Shown piece after piece: positions 12,309-24,916 of a stretch of DNA of 64,000 nt (position 1 is its first letter; each line of letters opens with the position of its first letter). A program made the position numbers and the translations under genes. This DNA is from Toxonevra muliebris (lineage: Eukaryota; Arthropoda; Insecta; Diptera; Pallopteridae), in the NCBI GenBank assembly GCA_963691655.1, contig OY829326.1, positions 117,401,388 to 117,465,387 of the forward strand, in the 5' to 3' direction. Under the pieces are notes generated by a model that did no database searches, was not told the DNA's origin, and saw only the letters and a list, made by a program, of their open reading frames with translations.

Positions 12309-14941
12309 ATTTTTGAGATAAGTCGGTGATTTTTTTATTTAAACATTTGTAAATAAGGAAACTTTGGATCTGATTTGCAATACGTTTCCTACGTTTTTTT
12401 TTTGTTTATATGTATTTGCAATGTTTTCTTTGCTTTTTTTTCACGTATTAAAATCAAAACAATGCAAGTTGAAATGTCAGAAAATGTTTTTCAAATGCAA
12501 TATAGAGAATAACATATGAAGTGGGGTGGAAAAACGAAGCATTAGTATTGTGATGAGGATTTTTTATTATTTGTAGAAATAACTATTCGTTTTAAACTTT
12601 TTCATTTTATAGATTAAAATGAGAAGTATGTTGCAAGAGAGCAAAAAGCTATAGCGTCTGGTCAAATCGATTTGCGTTCACCGCTAAAACCGCCAAATTT
12701 AGAATCTTGAACTGTAGGCTCTTTCCATGTTTGTTTTTTTGTGGTTCATTTCCAATTAAAATTTGTGAATGCGAAATGCAAATAAAGTTCAAACGAATAA
12801 TTTTATTTTTTGTTATTGGCAGCTAATTCATTCTTTATACACTTGCATTATGCATATAATTCCCAGCTAAGCGTACGGTAGAGTACCAAAGTACAAATGT
12901 CAGAAAGAAAGCTTTTGTTGTAATTTTTACGCATTTTGCTTTTTGAGCGACATTCTACATTTCTTCTACCATATTTCATAAATGTAGTGAAATACAAGAA
13001 CGAATGAAAACATAAAATTTAAAATTAAGTTTGCAAAAATTATTGCATTTTTGATAGAAAAACAATTAAAAAACGTTTTAATTTTAATACCGAACTATAT
13101 TTGCGTTTGCTAAACTTCAATAATTTACTTTTTTCCAACTTGCTTTCACAGTTGCGTTTTCTTTTTTGGTTTTTCTTCATACGCTCATACGTACTTTTTG
13201 TAGGACAAGAGACGGTAAATTTTCAGTGGTGAATATTATTTCTAAATTCACATTCTTCACTTTTACAATATTTATAAACGATGCGTTGCACTTTATTCTA
13301 CACTTATTTTATTAAATTGCATGAAAAATATGAATCTATATTATTGCAAAAACTGTTTCTATTTTTAATGGAACGAAGCCATTTTTATTTTACTCGCTCT
13401 TCGTCACACAAAAATCTATTACTAATTAATGTCAACTGGTAACAGGGCTGCAATATTATCATGAACCGAAAGTAAAAGATTTTGAATATAATTTTGGAGG
13501 GAATCATTTTACACTGAAACAAAATGTTAATGATCGAATAGGTGTTGATAATTAAATAAGAAAAAATGTAAATAAAATATCAAAGCGGATTCATACCTTT
13601 GGCCGCATTAACCGGTTTTCTCAAAATGTGATGTTTGTTGTTTTCTTCTTGATCTCTTTTTCCTTCACTATTTAAATTCTGTTATATCATGAGACTTATC
13701 ACCTTGTGTAAATTTGTTGTAAAAAATAATAACAGCTTAAGTGCATTTTAATGTCAGACGAGCTTATTAACTTTGAATAGAAAATGGTAGAAAGTAATGA
13801 TATATTTCAAAAAAACTCTATTTTCAGAGCAAAAGCCATTTCAAATATATTTAATTTTAAAATTATTTTCAAATTATTTATATTAAGGGCCTTCAAACCG
13901 CCTCGTAAACCGCATAAACTGTGTAAACTTGTCAACTTTTTTTTTAAATGTGAGAGTGTAGCTACATATTTACACGATTTACGAAGTTTTCAAGATGTTT
14001 ACACATTTTGATGAGGGCCTTTATTAATAATTCTGTAGCAACATGTTAAAGGAGTTTACTACGAGATAAAATAAACTTAACAATTTTTTTCATTCTTATT
14101 TATTTTAAATTTTGTTAACTTTCTGCTTATATCGAAACATATTTCAAATCGTGCATTATTAAATTAGGGACAATTTCTAGAATACAATTTTGGACATAAG
14201 CTACTGCAATATGTTGACACATAAATGTTTTCCATCTTAATTCTTTCGAGCCTAATAGGACAATACAACCAAAAAAAGGTTGACAAAACCTCCTAGGAAT
14301 ATTTACTGAATACTGCAAGCTATTATCATGCATCACAATTTATCAATTTATAATAGTAATTGGTTTTATGGGCAGTTTGAGACCGAAAGTCAAAGAAAAA
14401 AAAAAAAGAAGCGATTTGCACTACATATCCCTAGATTCCAACGCTCTTGAAATCAGAAAATTTAATTTATTTGTACAAAATTTTAAACACTTTTTTGTCG
14501 GTTTTTGCGCATAGTTTGTACCACTTTTTGTTATTATAGAAATGGCTAAAATAAAATTAGAAAATTAATTTTTTTGTTTATTTCTTATTTTAAATGTATG
14601 TTTTTCTAAATAAAATACTTTTTATACTATAACAGGAAATAATTTTTTTTCCAAAAAATGGGGTGCACTTTTTATCAAATCGTCGTCGAACAAATAGTTA
14701 AGGATCACTTAGTTCGAATATTGTATGCCTAGTAGTTTTTCTTTTCAGTTCGAAAAGGTTGGTAGAGTTGGGTTATATGGTATGTATAGTACATAGCTTG
14801 AAAAATACAAATTTTTTGAAAACTATGTATATTTTAAAAATTAAAAATATTAGATTTACAAAATATTGGATTATTTTATTATTTTATTTAAGTGTGCTTA
14901 TAAATTTCATTCATACAATCAGTATTTATTTATAAATGACT
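12309..14941. other. wapl upstream region and lipocalin 3' flank
   Basis: AT-rich region between the wapl start and the lipocalin stop. It should include the wapl promoter and 5' UTR and, at the right end, the lipocalin 3' UTR (minus-strand AATAAA at 14930-14925, about 12 nt past the stop). At 13888-14010 there is an imperfect inverted pair, CCTCGTAAACCGC near 13900 against TTTACACGATTTACGAAG near 13970. It resembles the ends of the MITE at 16434-16794. No ORF with homology was seen. Confidence 0.45.
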
Positions 14942-17900
14942 TTATGGTTTCAAAATCACCTTAAACATATTTTTAGCATTTTTACGACCATTAACAATGT
15001 ATGCCAAAGGATCATCATTAGGTGACTCCATTAAATTATCACAAGTTTGATTTATGGCGAACATGAAAGATAAATCGATATCATATCGAGGCAATTTTTC
15101 CCTAGATAAAATAAGTTAAAAGGAAAATATATTAAATATAAAAGTTTAAAAATATTTAATTTGATTAATTCCTTTTACCTTAAAAAATTTATAACATTTT
15201 CACCTAATTGCGGTTCACGTGATAGCAACAATGCAGAAAGATAACGTGGCGATTTCTTCTTTTCAGCACAGTGCATAATTAAACCCCATGACTTGTAGTC
15301 TGTGTCGAGCACGTAAGTATTGTAAATTATGCCTTCATCTGTAGGAAATATAATTGAAAACCCAAATAATTAATCAATATTGAATCATTTAAAATAATTT
15401 ACAAATATCTTCGGTATGCTTCCAATGTGCTGGAGCATCGAATTCCGGTATCAACCAAGTGATGTTCCCTTGTAGTTTCTCTCTTAATGGATCTTCAGCG
15501 AAAATATATGTAAAATTCATAGTTATCTACAGTATTATAATAAAAATAGGATTCAGGAAAATCTTTGACATTCAAAGCGCTCATTCTTTATTTTATTTAT
15601 TAATTTTTTTTTGTGCGTACGTGTTTCTCCTCTTCCGAGAATGTGAAATGACTATGCATGCAAGCGTATTCAGGCAATTCCTCTGTGGATGCATAATATT
15701 GTACAACATACCAAAAACCCATCATGGATTCCAAATCGAAATTACGTATGGCCTTCACCTGTAAATGCAAAACAAATGTGAAAGTTGAAACATGATGAAT
15801 TTTATGTATTGTTGTCCATTGTTGATTTACTTTTCAGTAAACTATAAAAAATTAGTGCGTGAGAGGAAATGAAAAAAAGAAAAAATAATTTTGAACAAAG
15901 TGTTTTTATGAAGAAGGTAAATTATGAGTGAAGAGATACGCATGCAAATTTAATAAATGTATTGATGCGTTTTTTTACGCCTTGGAATAATCAATCGATT
16001 TGTAAAATGAGTTTTCGATACCATCTAAATACCGTAGAAAAATTAAGGTAAGGGTATCGTTTTTGTTTAAAACGATCTATTTTTCCTTATATGAAATTCA
16101 AATGAGTTTCACAACAGTTTCTCAACGATCCAGAAATCGTGCTAACCAAATGTTTTCTTTCAAAACTGTAGAACTGTATACAATTTTTTAGTTGGCAGAT
16201 CTGTCTTGCGTAACACTTTGAATCTGCATGTGGACATCGAAATGAACATTTGGTACCAAATACAGAAACGACTAGGTTTACCATTTCAGGAAGTTTTAAA
16301 TACCGGCTCCCTGAAAAAAATTCTAAAAAAAAGGTGCTTAAGTTCAGAAAATTTTATTATCGGCAGTCAGTGTTTTTTCTTATGAGTTCACATGTTCATA
16401 GATGGATTCAAGTTTTACATAAAAAACGTTTAATAAAGTTTCATTAAGCGAATACCTTCAAACTCGTAAATGCCTCGCAAACTCGTAAATTTATATGAAA
16501 TTTGACAGTAAGTTTACGTGCTAATAATAATTGAATTCTTTGGGCTCGTGGTGGTCATATGACCGAAATCGAATTTCATTCATAAAATTTAATGCTTGAA
16601 CTACACCCACAATAAATTTGAACTCAATATCTCAAAAAATTCTGTTTTATTAATAGATAAAATTGTTATGTCCTTAATGGAAAACCCTTTTTAAGTCCAT
16701 GCAGGGGCACAGTAGATCTAAAACAATAATAATACGTGCTAATACAGTTTACAAGGTTTACGAGTTTGTAGAAATCCGCTCAATGAGACTTTTTTATACA
16801 CAATTGCGGAGAGTAATGGGAAAGCCGTTGACGGGTATCTGCCAACAAAATTGAAACGCACTCAATCGTATGAAGTGGCACAGAGTTGAAGCGGGTCGGA
16901 TTTCCCGCCGATGGGTTTTTAAAATAACTGAGATAAACAAATTTTGTGAAAACATAATAATTTATGTAAATAATAAATTAATTGAAAAATAAAACAATAA
17001 AATGAATTTTAAAGAGTTGCTAAGAGAAGAAGTGCGAAGTATAGATATTTGTACGATTTGTCTATGAAGGACTACAGAAATGTGTAAATGAAAGAACAAA
17101 TTCGGAAGTAAATTGGAAATCCTTTACATTCAGTATACTCTATGAGTGCATTATACTTATTATATAAAATTAGATGCACGTACTTGCAAACGAAAAGATT
17201 TCACTTCAAAAATTAGTTTCTGGCAAATAGAAAATGGCAGCTGATTATCAGGTCGAATCGTCACCCGTCGCAATTGTGTTTACTCGAACGGATTTTACGG
17301 CGGGTACTAAACAGCTGTTTACTACCCTTCAACGGGTTTCCCGTTACCTCTGCCAAATTTTGTTTAAGGCTTAGGGCATAATTAGTTACGATCGAAATGA
17401 TCTAAATTAAATTCTGTTTTATTTTCACTTTAAATGCTAAATATTTCACAAACTTTTAAATATAAATAAATTTAATGCCATTATGTATGTTTGTTTTTGC
17501 CTGCCTTATAACCAACTTTTCAATTATAAATTGGAAGAAATTCATAATAATTTGGTGGAGATAAAGCTCCTTAAAAACAGCGTTGAGCTCATCCTTTAAA
17601 AACATTTACATGAATTGATTTTTAAGATTTGCTTTTGAAAGTATAAAAAATAATTCCTAACTGTTGTTTAAAGACTTGAGGCATGAAGCTATGATCAGTT
17701 TGTAAGTTAAATTAATTGTTATGTAAAAAATTTCGTTTAAAATGAAATCATCAATTAGTTTTTTCTGTTGTTGTTTATTTTCTATTTTAAAATCATTTCA
17801 CAATTGTGGTTATAAATGATTCGAAGATAAAAATTAGATTTGTATTTTGAACTTTCCTACATACAAACACATTATTGGCAATTGCGAATTGAATGTGATC

Positions 17901-20900
17901 AGTGAATGATTAGAGTCAGCCAGCCCAGTTTGTGCCTGGAGTCTAGACCAACTGCGACGACGACGACGACGGCGACCACTTAGAAAGTGTGATTGATTTT
18001 GGCATAAGCGCGAGAGTGCGCCCATTTCTTTCCGTCATTCTGATAAATGTGCGATGTCACATGTGCTGCATATTGATGAGATTTTATTTGATGGACAAAA
18101 ATATTTACATTTATATTTTATCTGCAAGCGTTTAGAATGCGAGCATACATACACACACACACCTGTTCACATAGTCATACATACATACATACTGAAATGC
18201 AGTACGAGTATATTGGGTGCCAATATCAAGTGGGAAAAGAAAGTGTATTTTGAATTGTTTTCTGGTGGACGCTGGCGACATTGATGTTGCCAATGTTGAC
18301 GATGAAGACGACGTCAACGATGTTGGTGATCTAGTTTGATGAATGTTGTATACAGGTAGCCTAACTTACTTACTTACTTACGCTCAAATATGCAGATGCG
18401 AAACTTTAAAATATTGTTAAATGAAACTATTTATAGTTTCTCATAGATTGTTTTTTTTTTTTTTTGTAATAAAAGTTATTAAAAGTTTTTTTTTCGAAGT
18501 TTGAATAATTTACTATTTATGTTATTTGCTATGTATGAGTAGATTGTTTCAGTTATTTTTAAATATAGTTAGTGAGTATATTAAAAATTTGTACTGGAAT
18601 AATTTTTGTTATTAATTATTTAAAAGAGAAAATAATCGTAAAATTACAATTCCATTCGAGTTCATGAGTGATCTCATCTCATATGCATGCATATTCGAAA
18701 ATTAATGTATATACGAGTCATTGTTTAAAACAAATCACAGAACATTAGTTTATAGATATTGAGAGTCATGGGGGACTCTGTTATAAGTATGACCAATGAT
18801 AGTATATATTTTCGTCTCGGAAACTATTCCAAACATATGAAAAAAATATATCAATATATCCAAACCTACACATTTAAGAGAGGCTTCGTCATTTCTAGAA
18901 AACTTTCCAACTTTTTTTAGCGTGTTCTAGCACATCTACTTACCGAAGCACTCAATAGCAACCCCCGCCCGCATGACGGGTTAAACACAGTCCGATCATG
19001 TCATGTGAGTAGCAGAAGAAACACATCCAAATGATTTTAAACCACAGCTACAGATTATAAAATCAACAGCTTTTGTATGTAAAATATAGAATTTAGTGGC
19101 TTATTTCATTGCTTAAACAAATTTCATTGCATGTACTTAATTTAATTGTAAACTAATGTTCCAGTTTCCCTCTTCTTTACCTAAAATACTACAGCGGCAT
19201 CTTAAAACTTTAACACTTTCACCACCCAAGTAATAACGAATCAGAACAAAAAATGATGTAATACATATTTTATAGTAGATTTTGGGTGTATAACTTGAAA
19301 ATGAGGGATTTACAATGATGACGTAATTTGTACTAATTTGTAAGATCTGGCAATACTGTAATTAATTTCGTGTTTTATCAATTTGCCAAAGTGTAAACAA
19401 CATAACCTTTTTGCGATACAAACATGCGTGCCAAATAAACAGCATTTGGGGGAAGCTTGGTTTTTCCTCTTTAATTCGAAAAAAAGAAGTGCTGCTGAAA
19501 ATTATCGATTTCTGTCGGTGAATATACTCCATACAAGTCGAAGCCGAAGCTCAAGAAGTCGTATGTGAAGCCCGGCCAACCAGAAACATCAACGCCGAAG
19601 CAGAAACATCATAGCGCCAAGGTAATGCTCTGCATTTGGTAGGATCAGAAGAGTGTCATCTGTTACGGGTGCTAAAACCTGGTGAAACTATTACGGTAGA
19701 GTTGAATCGAAAATAATTGATTCGTTTGAAGAAAGTAGTGACCGATAAACGACCAGAATTTGCTACCAGGCACGAGATCGTAATTTTCCAACATCACAAC
19801 GCGCGGCCTCATGTTGTTAGACTAGTTTAGAACTATTTGGAAAATGGGAAGTTCTGCTTCACCTTCCGCATTCACCAGACCTTGCTCCATCTGACTATCA
19901 CTTATTTCGATCGATGCAGAATGCCTTTACTGGAATAGACTTTACTTCAGTTGAAAGTATTAAAAATTGGATTGATTCGTTCATAGCCTCAAAAGTTGGA
20001 CCGTTTTTTTTTTTGACAAGGAATCCATAAATTGCATGAATGATAGTAAAATTTCATAGCTTCCGATGGACAATAATGTATTCATTCAATATCGTTTTCT
20101 CAGAGATGATGTTTGTGGTCGCTCCTCATTTTGAAATGACATTTTGCTATTTCGTTTTTTTTATCAATATGAAGTTTAATTTTTGAGCTCCGCGAAAGTT
20201 TAGAAAAAAGTGTTTAATTGTTTTCGAAAAAATTCAAAGGTAAGTTTTTTTTTTATTCTTTCCACAGCTTCAATGCATGTTACATATATTAGATCGTTTT
20301 TCTCATTATCAGTGAACGGCGACTTGTTTTCTGAAAAAAGTTGTAGTAGTCCGAAATCGACCGCCAAATGCTGTTCCTAAATCGACCTCCTCTTTTCTTC
20401 TTTTTCGAAAGCAAATTAATTTAAGTTTTTTTTGTATGAAATATTTAATGATATCATTTTTTTCATTAAAAAAAAAAACACTCACGTTTTCTCGTCATTC
20501 GCTGCAAAAAAATAGAAAGCCGGTTTCGGAACTTGGGAGGTCGGTTTAGGAACATCATTTTTGAGAATGCCGTAAACGTAGACTTTTACTTTTCCACTAT
20601 CTTCCACTTAAACACACTCATTAGCCTTATCAACTGACAGAAAATGTAGAGATATAACCTCTGTACAAAGCACAACTGATTTTTAAAGCATTTATGGCCA
20701 TTACCAATTAGGGGACCAGTTTGGGGCCACCCTCCCTTACTCATATGTTAACAAATTTAGTGACAGGGCAAAGCAAGACTTTGACCCACAAACGCCTATT
20801 GTGCTAGTTGTCTAAAATATTAATTTGCAATAATTAATTTTAATTTGCAATTGTTTGATATATTAAACGGATTATTTTGTTGCACACATTTTTAAAGAGA

Positions 20901-22603
20901 ACTAGAACAAAAATCCGAACCCACTGTCCTGAGCGCGTTAAAAATTGGCGTGTCCAGATAAAATAGATGCGAGGATAATTTTTATTCTGAATCGTACTTT
21001 TATAAGTATGAGGTTCATTTGATTCCATGAAATTTAAAAAAATCTTAAGGAAAATCCACAGAACTGATAATATTGGAATTTTAAACAAAAAAGTGTGATT
21101 TTTCAATTGGAAATATCGTCATCTAAAATCCAAAAAGCCATAACTACACATTTTTTTTTTACAGGAGGAAAAAAAACATTGCAAAATGAAAAATGTTATA
21201 GATTTAAGGGGGATTTATATGTATACGTTTTCATGAGTCAAAAAATCAAAAAAAATATTATGACTTATTTCGAACAAACATACTTTCAAGAGTTTATGTT
21301 CAAAATTTCAAGTCAATCCGAGCAGTAGATCGTAAGTAACAATTCGATTTGTAGCGTGCTACTGTTCATAAATCAAGTGCACTCAAAACTTTAAACGTGA
21401 TTTTCTCCGAATGATGTTTTTTGAAAAATGCCTTTGCGGTGACCACAATATCTCAAAAACTACTTGACCAACTCATCTAGTTTTTTTTTTAAATTTTTTT
21501 CCTAGTTGCAATTTGGAGTACTTGAACGATCATTTTTTCATGTGCAGTATTTGTTTTAACCAATAATTTTTTATAAATACATTTCTGAGACTAAAAAAAT
21601 CGACTTTTTTTTTGCATCATGGTTTTTGATTCGTTCAAGTACTCGGCGCTGTAGTACACAACTGCAGAAAAAACGTGCATCAGGACAAGAGCTACAACTT
21701 CTACAATTTTCAATATTTTTTCATATCCGACCACTCTTTTTTTCGTAAGAATATGTACTATGTATACCTGTTATGCTAGTTTCAAATAAATTATTTCAAA
21801 GAGTCCAAAAAAATCACAAATATGCCCTAAGTTTCCCGTACCAAAACGTATATAACCCCTTAAGAAGAATGTAATTGTGGAGGTTTAGTATCACTCAGTT
21901 ACATAAAAAGATTCAAATATTTTGTTTCCTTTTTCCTTCAAGTGTGTAAATACGCCTATTTGATAATTAAATTCATATACCTGTAGTTACGGCCATCTGG
22001 ATTTCGTTAATAAAACCGTTATTTTTGGGCGTAGAAGTTTAAACATGTAGTTTGTGCAACGGCATCATAATTAATCGAAAAGTAGATTTTGAAAATATGT
22101 CTAGTTACGGCTTTTTGGATTTTAGATGACGATATGTAAGTACAACTTTGATGCCATGCATCTTTAAATATAGTCAATAAAATTCAATTCAATTTAAACC
22201 AAACAAATATAATTTGACCATGTATAATTTACAGTCCGTAAACTGTTTCCATATCAGCAAACGAATATTAAGTTATTTTGTATTGCATTATTATAATTAT
22301 TATCGAAAGCACTTCTGTGGATAATCTCATTGCTAATTGTAATTCATAAAATTTCCATTCGAGCATAAGTAAATTGAATACGCCGAATTTGCATGGCAGC
22401 GGAAAGCAAAGCCTTGACCCACAATGGATATTTTATATATGAAACCTTTATGATACCACTTAAATAAAACTCACATTTGGACATCGTCTCTTCAAATCGG
22501 TACGTTTCTTGCCGCTGTAACTATTAAAATTAACCCATGGTGAAGCAAATTCACAACAAAAAATCAAAAACAAAACAACAACAATGACACTTTTGAGACC
22601 CAT
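14942..22603 (-). CDS. Secreted lipocalin (ApoD/Lazarillo-like), 5 coding exons
   Basis: Extracellular barrel protein that binds small hydrophobic ligands. Coding exons are 22603-22475, 15758-15621, 15526-15403, 15338-15179 and 15101-14942, with GT-AG introns and matching phases (0, 0, 1, 2), giving 236 residues. Residues 1-20 form a signal peptide (MGLKSVIVVVLFLIFCCEFA). The three lipocalin signatures are present: G57-F-W59 in MMGFWYVVQ, T143-D-Y145 in VLDTDYKSWG, and R171 in LLLSREP. C41, C76, C154 and C204 fit the two-disulfide 1-3/2-4 pattern of ApoD-type lipocalins. N-glycosylation sequons are N93-F-T, N110-I-T and N201-Q-T. The first intron is 6.7 kb and full of transposons, while the others are under 100 bp. 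Fly candidates are NLaz, GLaz, karl and unnamed lipocalins; I cannot pick one, so I give no symbol. Confidence 0.9.
16434..16794. mobile_element. MITE with about 45-bp terminal inverted repeats (lipocalin intron)
   Basis: The left end AAAGTTTCATTAAGCGAAT, followed by a CAAACTCGTAAA motif, is mirrored at the right end (16753-16794), which read inward gives AAAGTCTCATTGAGCGGAT and CAAACTCGTAAA. The left arm holds a second AACTCGTAAA. Inverted ends over a 361-bp body without coding capacity indicate a non-autonomous DNA transposon. I could not settle the target duplication. The ends resemble the sequence near 13,890-14,010. Confidence 0.65.
16801..17362. mobile_element. TIR element (about 560 bp) in lipocalin intron
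   Basis: The left end reads GAGAGTAATGGGAAAGCCG then TTGACGGGTA. The right end, read inward, gives GCAGAGGTAACGGGAAACCCG then TTGAAGGGTA. These arms are inverted repeats of about 35 bp with a handful of mismatches. It sits within 10 bp of the neighbouring MITE at 16434-16794. No transposase fragment was seen inside. The superfamily is unassigned. Confidence 0.6.
19560..20080 (+). mobile_element. Mariner transposase relic
   Basis: Broken plus-strand reading frames give AKVMLCIW, then LLKPGETITVELNRK, then EFATRHEIVIFQHHNARPHV, then HLTITYFDRCRM and QGIHKLHE. These align by eye in order with mariner transposases (GVIYYELLKPGETI, VIFQHDNARPH, the DYHLFRSM segment, GIHKLPERW). The second catalytic aspartate (HDNARPH) is changed to HHNARPH. 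The third, in SPDLAPSDY, is scrambled. Several stops and frameshifts confirm that it is dead. It lies in the first intron of the lipocalin gene, on the opposite strand. Confidence 0.85.
20340..20570. repeat. Imperfect inverted repeat
   Basis: GTTCCTAAATCGACCTCC at about 20375-20392 is mirrored by GGAGGTCGGTTTAGGAAC at about 20536-20553, with one mismatch. A looser pair, cgaaatcgaccg against cggtttcgg, lies just outside. The spacer is AT-rich with runs of T and A. It could be the core of a small DNA element or foldback, still within the lipocalin intron. Confidence 0.45.
21116..22132. mobile_element. Non-autonomous TIR transposon of 1,017 bp flanked by TA
   Basis: The first 36 bases (TCGTCATCTAAAATCC, then AAAAAGCCATAACTACACAT) recur in inverted orientation at 22097-22132 with two mismatches. 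TA sits immediately outside both ends (21114-21115 and 22133-22134), as expected for a Tc1/mariner-type target duplication. The interior is AT-rich and shows no transposase. A further TIR-like motif, gtagttacggccatctggattt, lies inside at about 21981. The plus-strand ORF spanning the left end is only a run of codons through AT-rich DNA. It lies in the lipocalin intron. Confidence 0.75.
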
Positions 22604-24359
22604 ATTGGGGCGCTACACTTTTCACTTCCAGGCTTGTTTTGTAGTATTTTATTTTTTCTACTTTTTTGCACAATATTTTAAATTAAAAAATAAAAAGTAT
22701 ACGCATTAAAAATTAATTCGCAGCTGTGTTCTATGCGAATGAAAACAGAAAACTATTTGATATTTTATTTGAGAAATGAGTTTTCGAAATTGCGGATAAT
22801 AAGAAAGAATATACTGAAGCAGAAGAAGAGGAAGTAGAAGCTAAGAGCGAGTATGAGTGTGAGTATTGCTGGTGGAGGAGAATAACATCGTCGCAATATT
22901 ATTTTTTAATTTTTGTTTTAATTCTTTTTTTTGTTTTTTATATATAATTGGAATTTAATCATTGAGCAATTTCTGATGACTTTCCAAGTGAGTTTGAAGC
23001 GGCGGCATGGAGCTGTATAAATGTAGCTATAGCTAATGGTATACGGCGAGGGTGCGATTGTGCTGGTGGGGTGAGGAGCTTGCGATTTTTGTTGTTTATG
23101 TGCTTATCTGAAAACTTAAGCGTACTTAACTTGTATAATTTTTATATTGAGTCTTATGTCACTGGACTGCGAGCGTTTTGGTTTTGGAGTATGTACACTG
23201 TGAGGAACGGTTGGGTGAAAGGGGGAATTGTGTACGTTAGTTTGCACGACGCAAACATGTTGGCGCTACTTCCGTCGTTGTTGTTGCAGTTTTTTTTGTT
23301 CTTCGTTGTTTTTAATTTTGTTTTGCTTCCAGTATTTTTAGATATAAGTCGCAAAGTGCAAAGAAACTTTATGCTCTTGATTTTGTTTCAATATACATAC
23401 TTTGATGATGAAGGCATTAAGGGCATACAACTACAAAATTTTAATTTAATGTTTTTCTTTCGAGTTTAGATATTATTTTTTGACACTTTCAAGTTGTCAT
23501 TCACACTTTTCATTTTAATTTTACAAAGAGAAAAAAGTTTTAATATTCATAGAAACTAAATGCGGATTATGTAGAAGAGTTTATCTCTGTTTGTTTTTCT
23601 TTCTTTCTATTTGGTGTGATTTTTTTGAATGTTTCTTTCTATTTCTGTTGCTGGAAAATCGCATTTGATTTAAGTCTCATCGCTGCAAATGACAGTTTCG
23701 GTGATGATGTACGATATCACACACATCCATTTGGCAATACAAATGTTTATACACATATCTATCTATGTATGTATGTATGTATCTATCTATTCGTATGGTA
23801 GTGCCAGATGGATGTGAATGTTTGAATACACACAGCGCCACCATTCGTCACAATCACTCATGATGAAATCTTAATTAGCAATGCTATTTTTCGACTTCTT
23901 CTTTTTGTTTGTTGGTTTGGTTGTTTGTTTGTTGATCTGAAACTTTATTAATTTCTTTCACTTTCTAATTGTGGTAAATTACGCATTTCAATTGTCAGGA
24001 TTAAATTTGTAATAAACTATGCATGTATAAGAAACTATTACCTACTTTTGATTTAATGGAAATTATTTGTTTTACTTTTAAAATATTTTTCCTTTGCTTC
24101 ATAGTCTTAAATATTTTTCGTATAACTAATGGAATTTTCCTTTCAAATTGAAAAACTATCATATCTTCACACATATGTCTGTATGTATATATGTATGGGG
24201 TAGATTATATAGCACGGATAAATAGCAAATCAAATTGCTTTACTTTGCGTGATGTAGTTAAGCATAAAGATCTTAGATTTATTTTAGAAAAATTCACTTC
24301 TGCCGGAAAGTAAACCCAATAAAGTCCATAATTTTAGATTTTTAATTAACCTATTAATA
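22604..24359. other. Lipocalin upstream region, no other gene seen
   Basis: AT-rich intergenic sequence upstream of the lipocalin start. It should contain the lipocalin promoter and 5' UTR. No TATA box is convincingly placed. A TATC/TATG microsatellite lies at about 23757-23800. The ORF at 23071-23469 is hydrophobic and T-rich, with no recognisable domain or fly-like codon use, so I do not call it a gene. Confidence 0.4.
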
Positions 24360-24367
24360 CTCAGAGC

Positions 24368-24898
24368 CAGTGGCGTAACAACCAAGCAACCAAACAAGTT
24401 TCAAGGGGGACCTCAACAGAACCTTACATATATATACTGAATTAATCAAACAGAAATAAAGAAACTATTGAAAAATATAATAAAATACATTTTAAAACGA
24501 ATAAAATTTCTTAACAATCTTATTTTTAGAATTATTTCTTGCAAACTTTTGTTTCAACAAAGTTATCGATAATATTATCGAATGCTCAAATTACTCAAGC
24601 GTTCTTGAATTACAAAACGCAACTGTAACTGGAATAGTCAGAAACAAAATTAAAACTGTGTGAACTTCTGGAAAGCTAGCAGATAACAGCGTTCTCGATT
24701 ATCAAAAGATTTGCCTTGTTCACATACTAATTAACCCAATAATATAGTATGGGTATTGAACACTCGTCCAAAAAGCGTCATAAAATTTTGTTAACAAATA
24801 CACCTTTACCAACTTTTAATTTGACGGTTTTGAGGGACCCTATGCCGCCAGCGACCCGGATAATCTATCCCTCCAAACCGGCTATTGTTACGCCACTG
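24368..24898. mobile_element. hAT-type MITE, 531 bp, with 8-bp target duplication
   Basis: The termini CAGTGGCGTAACAA and, inverted, TTGTTACGCCACTG are perfect 14-bp inverted repeats. The flanks are CTCAGAGC (24360-24367) and CTCAGAGT (24899-24906), an 8-bp target duplication with one substitution. CA(G)NGGCG termini and 8-bp duplications are hallmarks of the hAT superfamily. No transposase is encoded. Confidence 0.85.
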
Positions 24899-24916
24899 CT
24901 CAGAGTACCTGTACCT

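Noticed and set aside
7324..12316. Plus-strand and alternative minus-strand ORFs across wapl
   Set aside because: These are shadows of the GC-richer wapl coding exons; the wapl frame has splice-phase and family support.
18265..18339. Acidic plus-strand stretch VDAGDIDVANVDDEDDVNDV ending in a stop
   Set aside because: It is short, repeat-like (GAY/GTT), has no plausible start or splice context, and lies in the lipocalin intron.
23071..23469. 132-codon plus-strand ORF rich in F and L
   Set aside because: T-rich AT-driven frame without domain, signal or splice support; hydrophobicity follows from base composition.
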